Under the pieces are notes generated by a model. The model saw only the letters and a list, made by a program, of their open reading frames with translations. It ran no database searches and was not told the origin of the DNA. Positions 37,492-46,177 of a DNA stretch of 64,000 nt are shown piece by piece; position 1 is the stretch's first letter; each line of letters starts with the position of its first letter. The stretch lies in NCBI GenBank assembly GCA_025936045.1, contig JAICUB010000010.1, forward strand, positions 62,001 through 126,000, given 5' to 3'. Made by a program: the position numbers and the translations under genes. Origin of the DNA: Polyangiaceae bacterium. GTDB taxonomy: Bacteria; Myxococcota_A; Polyangia; Polyangiales; Polyangiaceae.

Positions 37492-38832
37492 ATGCCTCGA
37501 ACGCTCATCGTCACCGGAATGCTCGTGGTCCTCGGCGCCTGCTCGAACGAAAATGACCAGGAGCCGAACCCCGCGCCCACCTCGAGCGCGCTCACCTATT
37601 ACGGGGACGCGCTGCCCGTCTTCGAGCAGCACTGCTTGCAGTGTCACCAAGCCGGCGGGATCGGGCCCTTTCGCCTCGATCGATATGCCGACGCCGAGAA
37701 TCACGCGGGCGCCATCTTCGATCAGACGCAAGCTCGCGCGATGCCTCCCTGGGCGGCGACGTCGGACGGCAGCTGCCAGAATTTTTCGCACAGCTTGGCC
37801 CTCCCGGACGAAGCTCGCGCGACGCTCGCTCAGTGGGTGAAGGACGGCGCCGCCGAAGGCACGCCTCGCTCCGTCGCGCTCCCGTCGCAGCCGTCACTCG
37901 CCGGTGCCACCGAATTCCCGACGCCGGTGTTCTCACCGGTCGCACAAGGCGGTGAGCTCGCGCAATTCGACGAATATCGCTGCTTTCTCATGGATCCGGG
38001 CGTCGACGACGTGCGCTACATCACGGGCTACGACGTCGAGCCCGGGACGCCTTCGGTCATTCATCACGTCCTCGTGAACATCGTCGATCCAGCTGCCGAA
38101 TCCGACGAGCCGGGCGTAACGAACGCCGAGGTCATGACGGCTCTCCACGCCCAGTCACCGGATCGCGAGGGGTGGCCGTGCTTCGGCATGGCCGGCGACG
38201 GCGTGAAGGTCGAGTCCGTCCCCGTCGTGTGGGCTCCCGGCCAAGGCGTGGTCGAATACCCGGGCGAGAGCGGCGTACCCGTCGTCCCCGGGCGCAAGCT
38301 CGTCGTGCAAGTGCATTATAACCTCGCCGACAACCCGGGACCCATCACCGATCAATCCGTCGTTCGATTACGACTCGCAACGACGGTCCCCAACGTCGGT
38401 GTGATGGTCCTCGAAGATCAGCTGCTGAACACGCTTTTCGAGGACACGCCTCATGCGCTCGCCCCCGGCATGGCGTCCGTCACGTACAGTTGGCAGACGC
38501 ACGTGAGCGATTACTTCGGCAACATTGCCGACGTGAAGCTCTACGGCGTGATGCCGCACATGCACCAACGCGGGCACAAATTCCGGATGGACGTGGGACC
38601 GAGCGCCGACCCGGCGTGCGGCATGGACGTGCAGTCGTGGGACTTCCACTGGCAGCACATGTATTTCTACACGCAGCCACTCGCCATGACGCCCGACTCC
38701 CAGATCAACGTGACGTGTGACTTCGACACTTCGGCAGAGACCGCGCCCGTGCTGCCGGGTTGGGGCACGCGCAACGAAATGTGCCTGGCGGCGATGTACT
38801 TCACCGTCCCGGCCGCCGACTTCAGTCAGTGA
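37492..38832 (+). CDS. Lipoprotein: cytochrome c domain fused to a copper (PHM/DBH-like) monooxygenase
   Basis: 446 residues. Lipobox LGAC at Cys17. A cytochrome c motif CLQCH (Cys48, Cys51, His52) with a later MPPW segment containing a possible axial Met forms a short haem domain. The C-terminal two thirds resemble ascorbate-dependent copper type II monooxygenases: VIHHVLVNI, VVQVHYNL, YGVMPHMHQRGHKF and a late NEMCLAAMYF supplying the Met ligand. The haem could deliver electrons in place of ascorbate. Substrate unknown; such proteins are abundant in myxobacteria. Confidence 0.8.
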   Translation: MPRTLIVTGMLVVLGACSNENDQEPNPAPTSSALTYYGDALPVFEQHCLQCHQAGGIGPFRLDRYADAENHAGAIFDQTQARAMPPWAATSDGSCQNFSHSLALPDEARATLAQWVKDGAAEGTPRSVALPSQPSLAGATEFPTPVFSPVAQGGELAQFDEYRCFLMDPGVDDVRYITGYDVEPGTPSVIHHVLVNIVDPAAESDEPGVTNAEVMTALHAQSPDREGWPCFGMAGDGVKVESVPVVWAPGQGVVEYPGESGVPVVPGRKLVVQVHYNLADNPGPITDQSVVRLRLATTVPNVGVMVLEDQLLNTLFEDTPHALAPGMASVTYSWQTHVSDYFGNIADVKLYGVMPHMHQRGHKFRMDVGPSADPACGMDVQSWDFHWQHMYFYTQPLAMTPDSQINVTCDFDTSAETAPVLPGWGTRNEMCLAAMYFTVPAADFSQ

Positions 38833-39023
38833 CGCGTTCCGAGCGTTCGACGTCCCGACAGTAATTGCAACCGCAGCGTGGTTCACGGCGACCAGGGCGC
38901 GATGCCCCACCGAGCCCGCGCGCGTGCAAAACTTCAGCGAGGTCGCACGAGTTAATCACTCCGAGGAAAGCAGAGCGTCGCTTTGAGACGGCGCTGACGG
39001 CGTCGAGAGGTTAGGGTGCAGGT

Positions 39024-39060
39024 AGGCCGACGGCGCGCGCCCGTGACGGCAGGTCGGCCT
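39024..39060 (+). promoter_or_regulatory. Inverted repeat upstream of the GH45 gene
   Basis: Perfect 8-base arms aggccgac (39024-39031) and gtcggcct (39053-39060) with a 21-nt spacer, ending 41 bp before the GH45 ATG. Could be an operator or a leader stem-loop. The rest of the 269-bp gap (38833-39101) shows nothing else recognisable. Confidence 0.3.
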
Positions 39061-39101
39061 CGAGTTTCGCGATCGTTCCACTGCCTGACCCCGATTTACA
39101 C

Positions 39102-40388
39102 ATGCAGCCTCTCGCTCGACTTTCGAACACGCGCACCCCTCGCTCGCTGCTCTCCACCTTGCTACTCGGCGGAGCGCTCCTCGCCAACAGTGGCTGCCAC
39201 GGCGGGGAAGGCACGCTCGCCGACCTCGGCAGCGCGGGCACCGGCACTCATCCGCCTCTCGGTTCGAGCGGCAACGCCGGGCGAGCCAGCACCGGCAGCG
39301 GTGGGAACGGCTTCGGGACCGGTGGCGCTCCGAACGGCGGCGGAGCACCGAGCGCCGGCACCCCGGGTAGCGCGGGCACGCTCGTGAGCGGCGGCGGCGT
39401 GGGCAACGCCAGCGCGAGCGGGGGCGCCGGCGGAGCGGGCGGCCGCGTCGCCTCGGCGGGCGGCGGCGGCGTGAGCAGCGGCGGCGTGAGCAGCGGCGGC
39501 GTGAGCAGCGGCGGCATGAGCAGCGGCGGCATGAGCGACGGCGGCGCTGTCGCGAGCGGCGGCATGGGCGGGGCCAAGCCGTGCGTGGACGTCCAGCCCC
39601 CGGCGGATCCGGATTGGCCGGGCGCCATGTGTGAAGATTGGGCGTCGCAGACCACTGAATGCACCGCGGATTGGTTCGCGCCGTACTGCGACGTAAGTTG
39701 TGGTCGCTGCGTCCCCGAAGGCGGCGGCGGGTCGGCCGCGGTGGATTGCTCGAAGGCGGGGCTGCCGAACGTGACCGGCGGCGACGGGTTTGCGACCCGC
39801 TACTGGGATTGCTGTCAAACTCATTGCGGGCAGTCCGACGGCCATCGCTGCAGCAAAGACGGCGTGTCCAAGACGAGCGACACGAAGAGCGCCTGCGACG
39901 GCGGCGGCTCCTATGCTTGCTACGACGAGGCCCCGCACGCGGTCTCGGACTGCCTTTCATACGGATATATCGCCAAAGCGAACCCGAATTGCGGCGGCTG
40001 CTACCGCATTCAGTTCACCGGGGAAGGGAAAGACAACGCGGCCGACCCCGGCTCGAAGCTCATCAAGGGCAAACAGATGATCGTCAAGGTGAGCAACACC
40101 GGCGGCGACGTGGCGAGCAATCAATTCGACGTGATGGTGCCGGGCGGCGGCGTGGGCAAATTCAATGCCTGCAGCAACGAATGGAACACGAGCGATCTCG
40201 GTGCTCAATACGGCGGCTTCTTCACGCAGTGCACCGGCGCCTACTCGGCCAAGAAGCAGTGCGCGCACGACGCGTGCATGAAGCTCCCTTCAGGACAGAT
40301 GCGCGACGGCTGCACCTGGTTTACTGACTGGCTCCAAGCGGCCGACAATCCAAAGTTCACGTCGCAAGCGACCGACTGTCCGTTCTGA
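39102..40388 (+). CDS. Secreted GH45 endoglucanase with ShKT-like module and Gly/Ser linker
   Basis: 428 residues. Signal segment LLSTLLLGGALLANSGC suggests a lipoprotein. A 125-residue Gly/Ser/Ala linker follows, then a six-Cys ShK-toxin-like module (about residues 161-203). The catalytic domain from about 216 has the family 45 signature ATRYWDCCQTHC with Asp236 as base, and SNQFDVMVPGGGVG with Asp343 as acid, matching Humicola Cel45 Asp10 and Asp121. GH45 enzymes cleave beta-1,4-glucan internally. The family is mostly fungal or animal. Confidence 0.87.
   Translation: MQPLARLSNTRTPRSLLSTLLLGGALLANSGCHGGEGTLADLGSAGTGTHPPLGSSGNAGRASTGSGGNGFGTGGAPNGGGAPSAGTPGSAGTLVSGGGVGNASASGGAGGAGGRVASAGGGGVSSGGVSSGGVSSGGMSSGGMSDGGAVASGGMGGAKPCVDVQPPADPDWPGAMCEDWASQTTECTADWFAPYCDVSCGRCVPEGGGGSAAVDCSKAGLPNVTGGDGFATRYWDCCQTHCGQSDGHRCSKDGVSKTSDTKSACDGGGSYACYDEAPHAVSDCLSYGYIAKANPNCGGCYRIQFTGEGKDNAADPGSKLIKGKQMIVKVSNTGGDVASNQFDVMVPGGGVGKFNACSNEWNTSDLGAQYGGFFTQCTGAYSAKKQCAHDACMKLPSGQMRDGCTWFTDWLQAADNPKFTSQATDCPF
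39465..39539 (+). repeat. 15-bp tandem repeat, five units, in the GH45 linker
   Basis: Five units of ggcggcgtgagcagc, the last two with gtg changed to atg and the final one ending in gac. Encodes (GGVSS)n/(GGMSS)n. Replication slippage here would change linker length between strains. Confidence 0.85.
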
Positions 40389-40512
40389 GCGCCGGGCCGC
40401 GCCGTCCGAGCGGTCGCGTCACGATCGCGTCGAACGCTCACGCGCCCCGACCGCACCGCGCGCCTGCACGGCTCTTGCAAGAGCGTCCCGCTCGAGAGGC
40501 GGTGCAGCGTCC

Positions 40513-41820
40513 ATGGCAGATGGTTCTTCGTTCACCGGGCTTCGTGCCCACGGCGTGACACTCTGGCTCGCCACAGCGCTCTTGCTGGGCTGCGGCGACA
40601 CCGGCGAGCGTGCCGAGCTCGGCGTCGAGACGCAAGCCGTGGCGATCGCGCCCGAGCGTTCCGGCATCGAGCACGTGGTCGTCGTGATGATGGAAAATCG
40701 CTCGTTCGATCACCTGCTCGGGTGGTTGCCCGGGGCGGACGGACGCCAAGCCGGATTGAGTTACGTGGACGGCGCGGGCGTCGCCCACGCGACCTACCCA
40801 CTCGCGCCGGATTATCAGGGTTGTGATCACCCTGATCCCGATCACTCTTACGCTGGCGGCCGCGTCGAGTACGCGAACGGCGCCAATGACGGCTGGCTCA
40901 AAGCAGGCAACAACGACGCCTACGCCATTGGCTACTACCAGGCGTCCGACCTCCCGTTCTTCAGCCGAGCGGCGCCGCGCTTTACCGTGCTCGATCGCTA
41001 CTTTGCCGCCATCATGGCGGAAACGTATCCGAACCGGATCTATCAACACGCGGCCGAGGTGGACCGCTTGACGAACACGCTCGCGGTGAGCACCCTCCCG
41101 ACGATTTGGGATCGCCTGGCCGCCGCCGGCCGCAGCGGTCGTTACTATTACAGCGACGTGCCGTTCCTCGCGCTCTGGGGAGCGAAGTACCTGCCGATCA
41201 GTCGTCCACTCGCCGCTTTCGTGGCCGATGCGCTCACGGGTCAACTTCCGGACGTAGCGTTCGTCGATCCACCGTTCGTCGACGAGGCGAGCGGCACCTC
41301 GAGCGACGACCATCCGCACGCCGACATCCGGCGAGGTGAAGCGTTCCTCGACCTGATTTACTCGGTCGTAACACTTGGTCCGGCCTTTCAGAGTACGATC
41401 CTCGTCGTGAACTTCGACGAGTGGGGCGGTTTTTTCGATCACGTGCCGCCTCCGACCGCACCGATCCCCGACAGCGACCTCCTCGCCGGCAATGCCGACG
41501 GACGCCTCGGCTTTCGCACGCCCGCGTTGCTCGTCGCGCCGTGGGCGCGAGCGGGCTTCGTCTCACATGTCCCCTTCGATCACACCTCCGTGCTCAAGCT
41601 GATCGAATGGCGTTGGGGTCTCGAGCCGCTGAGCGTCCGCGATCGAACGGCGCACAACCTGGCGGAGGCTCTCGATTTCAAGCGGCGCACCCGCCCTTCA
41701 CCGCTGCTCGTTCCACCTCCACCCGCGACGGCGTGCGCCGCGGTCCAAGCGAGTGAGGATTTACCGCTGGCCGCATTGAGTGACATGGCCCGTGAGTTCG
41801 GCTTTCCGGTCTATCGTTGA
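40513..41820 (+). CDS. Lipoprotein phosphoesterase (phospholipase C/acid phosphatase family)
   Basis: 435 residues. Lipobox LLLGC near residue 30. Family motifs of the bacterial phospholipase C/acid phosphatase superfamily are present: VVVMMENRSFDHLLGW with the nucleophile region, MAETYPNRIY, DDHPHADIRRGE, NFDEWGGFFDHVPPP and PFDHTSVLKLIEWRW. These metal-dependent enzymes hydrolyse phospholipids or phosphate esters outside the cytoplasm. Its stop overlaps the start of the next small frame. Confidence 0.87.
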   Translation: MADGSSFTGLRAHGVTLWLATALLLGCGDTGERAELGVETQAVAIAPERSGIEHVVVVMMENRSFDHLLGWLPGADGRQAGLSYVDGAGVAHATYPLAPDYQGCDHPDPDHSYAGGRVEYANGANDGWLKAGNNDAYAIGYYQASDLPFFSRAAPRFTVLDRYFAAIMAETYPNRIYQHAAEVDRLTNTLAVSTLPTIWDRLAAAGRSGRYYYSDVPFLALWGAKYLPISRPLAAFVADALTGQLPDVAFVDPPFVDEASGTSSDDHPHADIRRGEAFLDLIYSVVTLGPAFQSTILVVNFDEWGGFFDHVPPPTAPIPDSDLLAGNADGRLGFRTPALLVAPWARAGFVSHVPFDHTSVLKLIEWRWGLEPLSVRDRTAHNLAEALDFKRRTRPSPLLVPPPPATACAAVQASEDLPLAALSDMAREFGFPVYR

Positions 41821-42062
41821 CGACGACCCCCATTTTCCGCTTCTACGCGACGATCGCGGGCGACGATAAAAGCCTCGACGAGGTGTTCCGTCCGGGCTCG
41901 CTGTCCGTCTTCGACGCTCACACGAACGAGCCGCTCGTCAGCGTGAGCGCGGACGAGCTCACTTCCGAAGGCCTCGTCCTGTTCCAGGGTGTCGACTTCG
42001 ACGGCCTGCCCGATCTCGCGCTGATGGATGGGCAGAAGTCGTGTTACCACGGCCCCTCGTAG
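41817..42062 (+). pseudogene. Truncated gene with an FG-GAP-like VDFDGLPDLAL motif
   Basis: 81 codons from a TTG overlapping the phosphoesterase stop. FRFYATIAGDDKSLDEVF, LFQGVDFDGLPDLALMDGQ and SCYHGPS look like the N-terminal third of a secreted beta-propeller/XAC2610-like protein; full-length relatives are, from memory, about twice as long. The frame ends abruptly at TAG after CYHGPS, so the gene seems cut off. No signal peptide is visible, which also suggests a lost 5' part. Confidence 0.45.
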
Positions 42063-42144
42063 CGCGCTCTGGCGGTCTCGAGCGGCTCGACTCGAAGCTG
42101 CCCGCGAACGTCGAGCGCGTAACGCCCTGATATCGAAGGTCACG

Positions 42145-43470
42145 ATGCCGCTACCGAAGCAAGCACTGCTCGAGAAGCTCGAGTCCGGCGCGGTGTCGGT
42201 CGGAATCATCGGTCTCGGCTACGTCGGGCTCCCACTCGCGCTCGCCTTCGTCGAACGAGCCAAAGTTCGAGTGCTCGGCTTCGACGTCGACGCCGCGAAG
42301 GTAGAGCTGCTCCGGCGCGGGCGTTCGTACATCACGCACGTCGGCGAGGATCGCGTGCTGCGTGCGCGAGAGAGCGGCTTGCTCGACGCGACGGCGGATT
42401 TCGAGCTGCTCGGGCAACCGGACGCGCTCCTGATCGCGGTGCCGACGCCGCTCACGCCGCAGCGTGAGCCCGACATGCAGTACATCGTCGGCGCGGGTCG
42501 CGCCATCGCGGCTCGCCTCCGGCCCGGTCAGCTCGTCGTGCTCGAATCGACGACCTATCCGGGGACGACGGACGGGCTGCTGCGCGAAATCCTGGAAGAG
42601 TCCGGGCTGACCTGCGGTAAGGACTTTTTCCTCGCGTTTTCCCCAGAGCGTGAGGACCCGGGCAATCCGCGCTTCTCGACGGCGACGATCCCGAAGCTCG
42701 TCGGGGGAGTCGACGAGGCCGCGGGCGAGCTCGCCGCGGCGCTCTATGCTCGCGCGCTCACGCAGGTCGTGCGCGTGCGTAGCGCGAACGTGGCCGAGGC
42801 GACGAAGCTCACCGAGAACGTGTTCCGCGCCGTCAACATCGCCCTCGTGAACGAGCTCAAGGTCGTCTACGACCGCATGGGCATCGATATCTGGGACGTG
42901 CTCGATGCGGCTTCGACCAAGCCCTTCGGCTTCATGCGCTTCAATCCGGGGCCCGGTCTCGGCGGGCACTGCATCCCGGTCGACCCCTTCTATCTCACCT
43001 GGAAAGCGCGCGAATTCGGCCTCAAGACGCGCTTGGTCGAGCTCGCGGGCGAGATCAACGTCGAGATGCCGCGCTACGTCGTCGAAAAGCTAGAACGAGC
43101 TTTGAATGCGCAGAGCAAGCCCGTCCGCGGCAGCCGCATCCTCTTGCTCGGCATCGCGTACAAGCAGGACATCGACGACACGCGAGAGAGTCCCGCGTTC
43201 GAGCTCTGCGAGCTCCTGCTCGAGCTCGGCGCGCGCGTCGCTTATCACGATCCGCACGTTCCGAAGGCGCCCGAGCTGCGGGCCCGGCCGAACTTGCCGC
43301 TGCTCGAATCGGAGCCGCTCACGCCGGAGCTGCTGCAGGCACAGGACGCGGTCGTGATCGCGACCGACCACCGCGCCGTCGACTACGCGCGCGTCCTCGA
43401 GCACGCGCAGCTCATCGTCGACACGCGCGGCGTCTATCGCGAGCGGCTGCCGAACGTCGTGAAGGCGTGA
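42145..43470 (+). CDS. UDP-N-acetylglucosamine 6-dehydrogenase-type nucleotide-sugar dehydrogenase (WbpA-like)
   Basis: 441 residues from the ATG at 42145; longer upstream frames lack family similarity. NAD-binding VGIIGLGYVGLPLA, then STTYPGTTDGLLRE, the FSPEREDPGN segment and the catalytic Cys276 in GPGLGGHCIPVDPFYLTWKA. This last block is typical of WbpA/WbpO enzymes that oxidise UDP-GlcNAc or UDP-GalNAc to uronic acids for O-antigen or capsule precursors. Stands alone without polysaccharide genes nearby. Confidence 0.85.
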   Translation: MPLPKQALLEKLESGAVSVGIIGLGYVGLPLALAFVERAKVRVLGFDVDAAKVELLRRGRSYITHVGEDRVLRARESGLLDATADFELLGQPDALLIAVPTPLTPQREPDMQYIVGAGRAIAARLRPGQLVVLESTTYPGTTDGLLREILEESGLTCGKDFFLAFSPEREDPGNPRFSTATIPKLVGGVDEAAGELAAALYARALTQVVRVRSANVAEATKLTENVFRAVNIALVNELKVVYDRMGIDIWDVLDAASTKPFGFMRFNPGPGLGGHCIPVDPFYLTWKAREFGLKTRLVELAGEINVEMPRYVVEKLERALNAQSKPVRGSRILLLGIAYKQDIDDTRESPAFELCELLLELGARVAYHDPHVPKAPELRARPNLPLLESEPLTPELLQAQDAVVIATDHRAVDYARVLEHAQLIVDTRGVYRERLPNVVKA

Positions 43471-43565
43471 GGCGGTTCGCAGCGGGTGCGCGAAGCGTCG
43501 CGAAGATACCCGTCGTCGAGGTTCGGCGAGCGCGACAGAGCACGCCGTAGTCGCTCGCGGGGTGC

Positions 43566-44429
43566 TCAGAAGCTCCCGCGCAGCGCGGCGCCGTCCGCAC
43601 CGATTTGAAGCACGACCGGCTCGCGCCGAGCGCCGTTACGCTTGTTGCGTAAAGCGCCTGGGTCGAGCACGAGCCAGACGCCGAGGCCTGCGGCCGAGAG
43701 CCAGAGAGCGTCGCACACTCCCGCGAAGACACGGGCGCGCGTTGCGTTATCGTGTTGGGCGTTCCAGGCGGCGATGCCGAACGGAACCGAGGCGACCGCC
43801 AGCCCTCCGGCGACGCTCCACGCGAGATACCTGGGGCGCTCGTGCTCGGGGGCCTGCTCGACGAGGGTATCGTGCACGGCGGGCCCGAAATCGAGCGCGA
43901 GACGCGAGCCCTCGGCAAGCGTCACCGTTTTTTCCTGCGCGCCCTGCTGCGAGGATTGAACGCGAATCCGGTGCACGCCCGCGTTGATCGCGAGCTCGAG
44001 CGGTGCCTGACCGGCGCTCGAGCCGTCGATGAGCACCGTGGCATCGCGCGCGGCCCTGACGGTGAGCGTCGCTACGCGGCTTTTGAGCGCCGCGATCGCG
44101 CGGTCCACGTCCGCCCGCCGCTGTTCGGAAAGCTCGCCACCGGCTTCCGCGACGTATTGCTCGTACGCCTCGATCGCGCCGACGTGATCGTTCATCGCGG
44201 CGCGCACTTGGCCCATGTTGTAGAGGATTTTGTAGGAGTGGCTGAGCTCGCGCACGAGGCGCATCTCGTCGAGGGCAGCCGCGTACGAGCCTCGTGAATA
44301 GAGCTCGACCGCGCGATCGTAGTGCAAGCGCGCTTCCGCCGAGGTGTCGGCCGCGGGAGCGTGTACGGCTCCAAGCTCGAACGACAGAGCCATCGAGGAG
44401 AGGAGCAGCCAGTTAAGGGCTTTTCGCAT
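43566..44429 (-). CDS. TPR and PEGA-domain membrane protein
   Basis: 287 residues with a signal peptide. TPR-like helices at about 30-115 (ARLHYDRAVELYSRGSYAAAL, YKILYNMGQVRAAMND). A PEGA-type beta domain follows (VTLTVRAARDATVLIDGSSAGQAPLEL-like segment), then one or two hydrophobic segments near 205-255. Typical of myxobacterial surface or kinase-associated proteins. Third gene of a minus-strand operon behind the Ser/Thr kinase (39-bp gap). Confidence 0.8.
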   Translation of the reverse strand: MRKALNWLLLSSMALSFELGAVHAPAADTSAEARLHYDRAVELYSRGSYAAALDEMRLVRELSHSYKILYNMGQVRAAMNDHVGAIEAYEQYVAEAGGELSEQRRADVDRAIAALKSRVATLTVRAARDATVLIDGSSAGQAPLELAINAGVHRIRVQSSQQGAQEKTVTLAEGSRLALDFGPAVHDTLVEQAPEHERPRYLAWSVAGGLAVASVPFGIAAWNAQHDNATRARVFAGVCDALWLSAAGLGVWLVLDPGALRNKRNGARREPVVLQIGADGAALRGSF

Positions 44430-44468
44430 GGTAGGTTCGAGCGCGAGAGAACGGCGTGACGAGCTCCG

Positions 44469-46169
44469 TCAGCGCGGCCCGGGACCTCGAGGCGCCGGCG
44501 TGGAGCGAAGGGGGGGTGGTAGATCGCGAATGTAAGAGTCGTCGGGCCGGCTTGCGGGGTTCGGCGTTTTGGCGCTCGGCGGTACGGCTGGGGGCACGCT
44601 GGCGCTCGGCTCCGCGCGCGGCAGGGGGCGCTTTGAGTGTGCCGGCGGTGCGTGTGCGGACGGCGTACGGGCGGGGGCCGCGAGCGCGCTCGGTAGGCTG
44701 CTGGCTGGAGCATTCGCGGTGCTCGACGGCGGCGTCTGCGTCGCCGCGGGCGGGGTCGGGAGCGCGGTGGCCGGTGCGGTCGGAAGGGTCGCGGCCGCGG
44801 CGCTCTGCGCCGGGCGCGCGGGCGCGTCGCCAGGACTCGGAGTGACCGAGCCGAGACGGCGCAACGCAAAAACGACGGCCACGGCGCCTACGGCACCGAC
44901 GGCAACGCCGGGGGCGATGGAACGTCGAACTCGCGGCGGCAGCGCGCTCACGGCCGTTGGCGCGGCGGAGAGCGGCGCCACACGCGGGGGCATCTGTGCG
45001 GTGATCGGCGTGGTCTTCATGGCGGACGGGGAGGGCGCTTCGGAGCGCGGGAGCGCCGCGAGCGTGGGGGTCGCGCTCGCGACCGTGCTCGCCGTGCGCG
45101 CCACGAGCGGCGGCGGGCGGAAGCGAGGAAGGCCGACTCCTTGCTGCTCGGCGAAGGTGACGCCGCCGCCGCGTGTCGCCGACCCCACGGCCGCGCGAAT
45201 CAGTCGTTCGAGCTCGTTGCGCTCGTCGGCGAACAACACCTGAATACGGTCCGCGACGTCACGGGCCGAGACGCGTGAGAGCGGCTCGAATGCCAAGAGC
45301 TCCGCGCGCAGCGTGCGCGCGTCCGCTTGGCGAGCGTTGGGGTCGACGGCGAGAGCGCGCGCGACGAGCTCGTCGAGCAGTGGCGGCACGTCGGCCACCA
45401 CGTCACGCAGGCGCGGAATGTCCGCGGTCACGAGGCGCGTCAGCATTTCATACGCCGTGCTACCGGCGAACAGGAGCTGGCCGGCGATGCACTCCCACAG
45501 CATCACGCCCACGCTGAAGATGTCCGTGCGCTGGTCGAGCGGCAGCGTCTTCACCTGCTCGGGGGCCATGTAGGGGAGTTTTCCCTTGAGCACGCCTGCG
45601 CGCGTCTGGCGCGACGCTTGCGTCTTCGCAATCCCGAAGTCCAACAACTTCGAGTGTCCGGCATAGCTCACGAACACGTTCTGCGGCGACACGTCGCGGT
45701 GAACGATCTCGAGCGGCGTCCCGTCGTAGTCGTGGACGCGGTGGGCGTAATCGAGTGCGTCGAGCAGCTGGCCGATCACGAACAGACGCAGAGGTAGCGG
45801 AAAGCAGTCGTCCGCCGCCTGCCAGAGCTCTTGCACGCGGCTGAGCGGTTGACCTTCCAGGTACTCCATCGCAATGAAGTGCTCGCCGGCTTCACAGCCG
45901 ATCTCGTGCGATTGCACGATGTGCGGATGATTCAGACGCGCCGCCAAGCGGCCTTCGTCCTGGAACATCTTGAGCAGCTCGACCCTCTGCTCCGCGTCCA
46001 CGTCCGAGCGCAGCACCTTCAGCACGTACAGCTTGTTGAAGCCGTTCGGCCCGCTGACGACGCCGAGAAACACGCGCGCCATGCCGCCGCTTCCGAGCTG
46101 CGCGATCAAACGATACTTGCCGAGGCGCTGACTCGCCTCCGGGGCTTCGGTCGATCGAGGATCTGCCAT
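44469..46169 (-). CDS. Transmembrane Ser/Thr protein kinase
   Basis: 566 residues from the ATG at 46169. Kinase domain about 19-310: Gly loop LGSGGMARVFLG, Lys51 in VLKVL, catalytic loop HRDVSPQN with Asp159, DFG at Asp177 and the YMAPEQV activation segment. A Pro/Ala-rich region follows, then one membrane helix at about 419-437 and a Pro/Ala-rich periplasmic tail of about 125 residues. HRDVSPQN is the form usual in myxobacterial PknB-like kinases. Operon with the lipoprotein upstream and PEGA protein downstream. Confidence 0.92.
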   Translation of the reverse strand: MADPRSTEAPEASQRLGKYRLIAQLGSGGMARVFLGVVSGPNGFNKLYVLKVLRSDVDAEQRVELLKMFQDEGRLAARLNHPHIVQSHEIGCEAGEHFIAMEYLEGQPLSRVQELWQAADDCFPLPLRLFVIGQLLDALDYAHRVHDYDGTPLEIVHRDVSPQNVFVSYAGHSKLLDFGIAKTQASRQTRAGVLKGKLPYMAPEQVKTLPLDQRTDIFSVGVMLWECIAGQLLFAGSTAYEMLTRLVTADIPRLRDVVADVPPLLDELVARALAVDPNARQADARTLRAELLAFEPLSRVSARDVADRIQVLFADERNELERLIRAAVGSATRGGGVTFAEQQGVGLPRFRPPPLVARTASTVASATPTLAALPRSEAPSPSAMKTTPITAQMPPRVAPLSAAPTAVSALPPRVRRSIAPGVAVGAVGAVAVVFALRRLGSVTPSPGDAPARPAQSAAAATLPTAPATALPTPPAATQTPPSSTANAPASSLPSALAAPARTPSAHAPPAHSKRPLPRAEPSASVPPAVPPSAKTPNPASRPDDSYIRDLPPPLRSTPAPRGPGPR

Positions 46170-46177
46170 GGCGCCGC

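Noticed and set aside
39465..39539. Possible CRISPR array
   Set aside because: The repeats are contiguous 15-bp coding repeats with no spacers.
43526..43558. Inverted repeat between the dehydrogenase and PEGA genes as terminator
   Set aside because: 7-bp arms with a 19-nt spacer and no T run; weak and with competing pairings.
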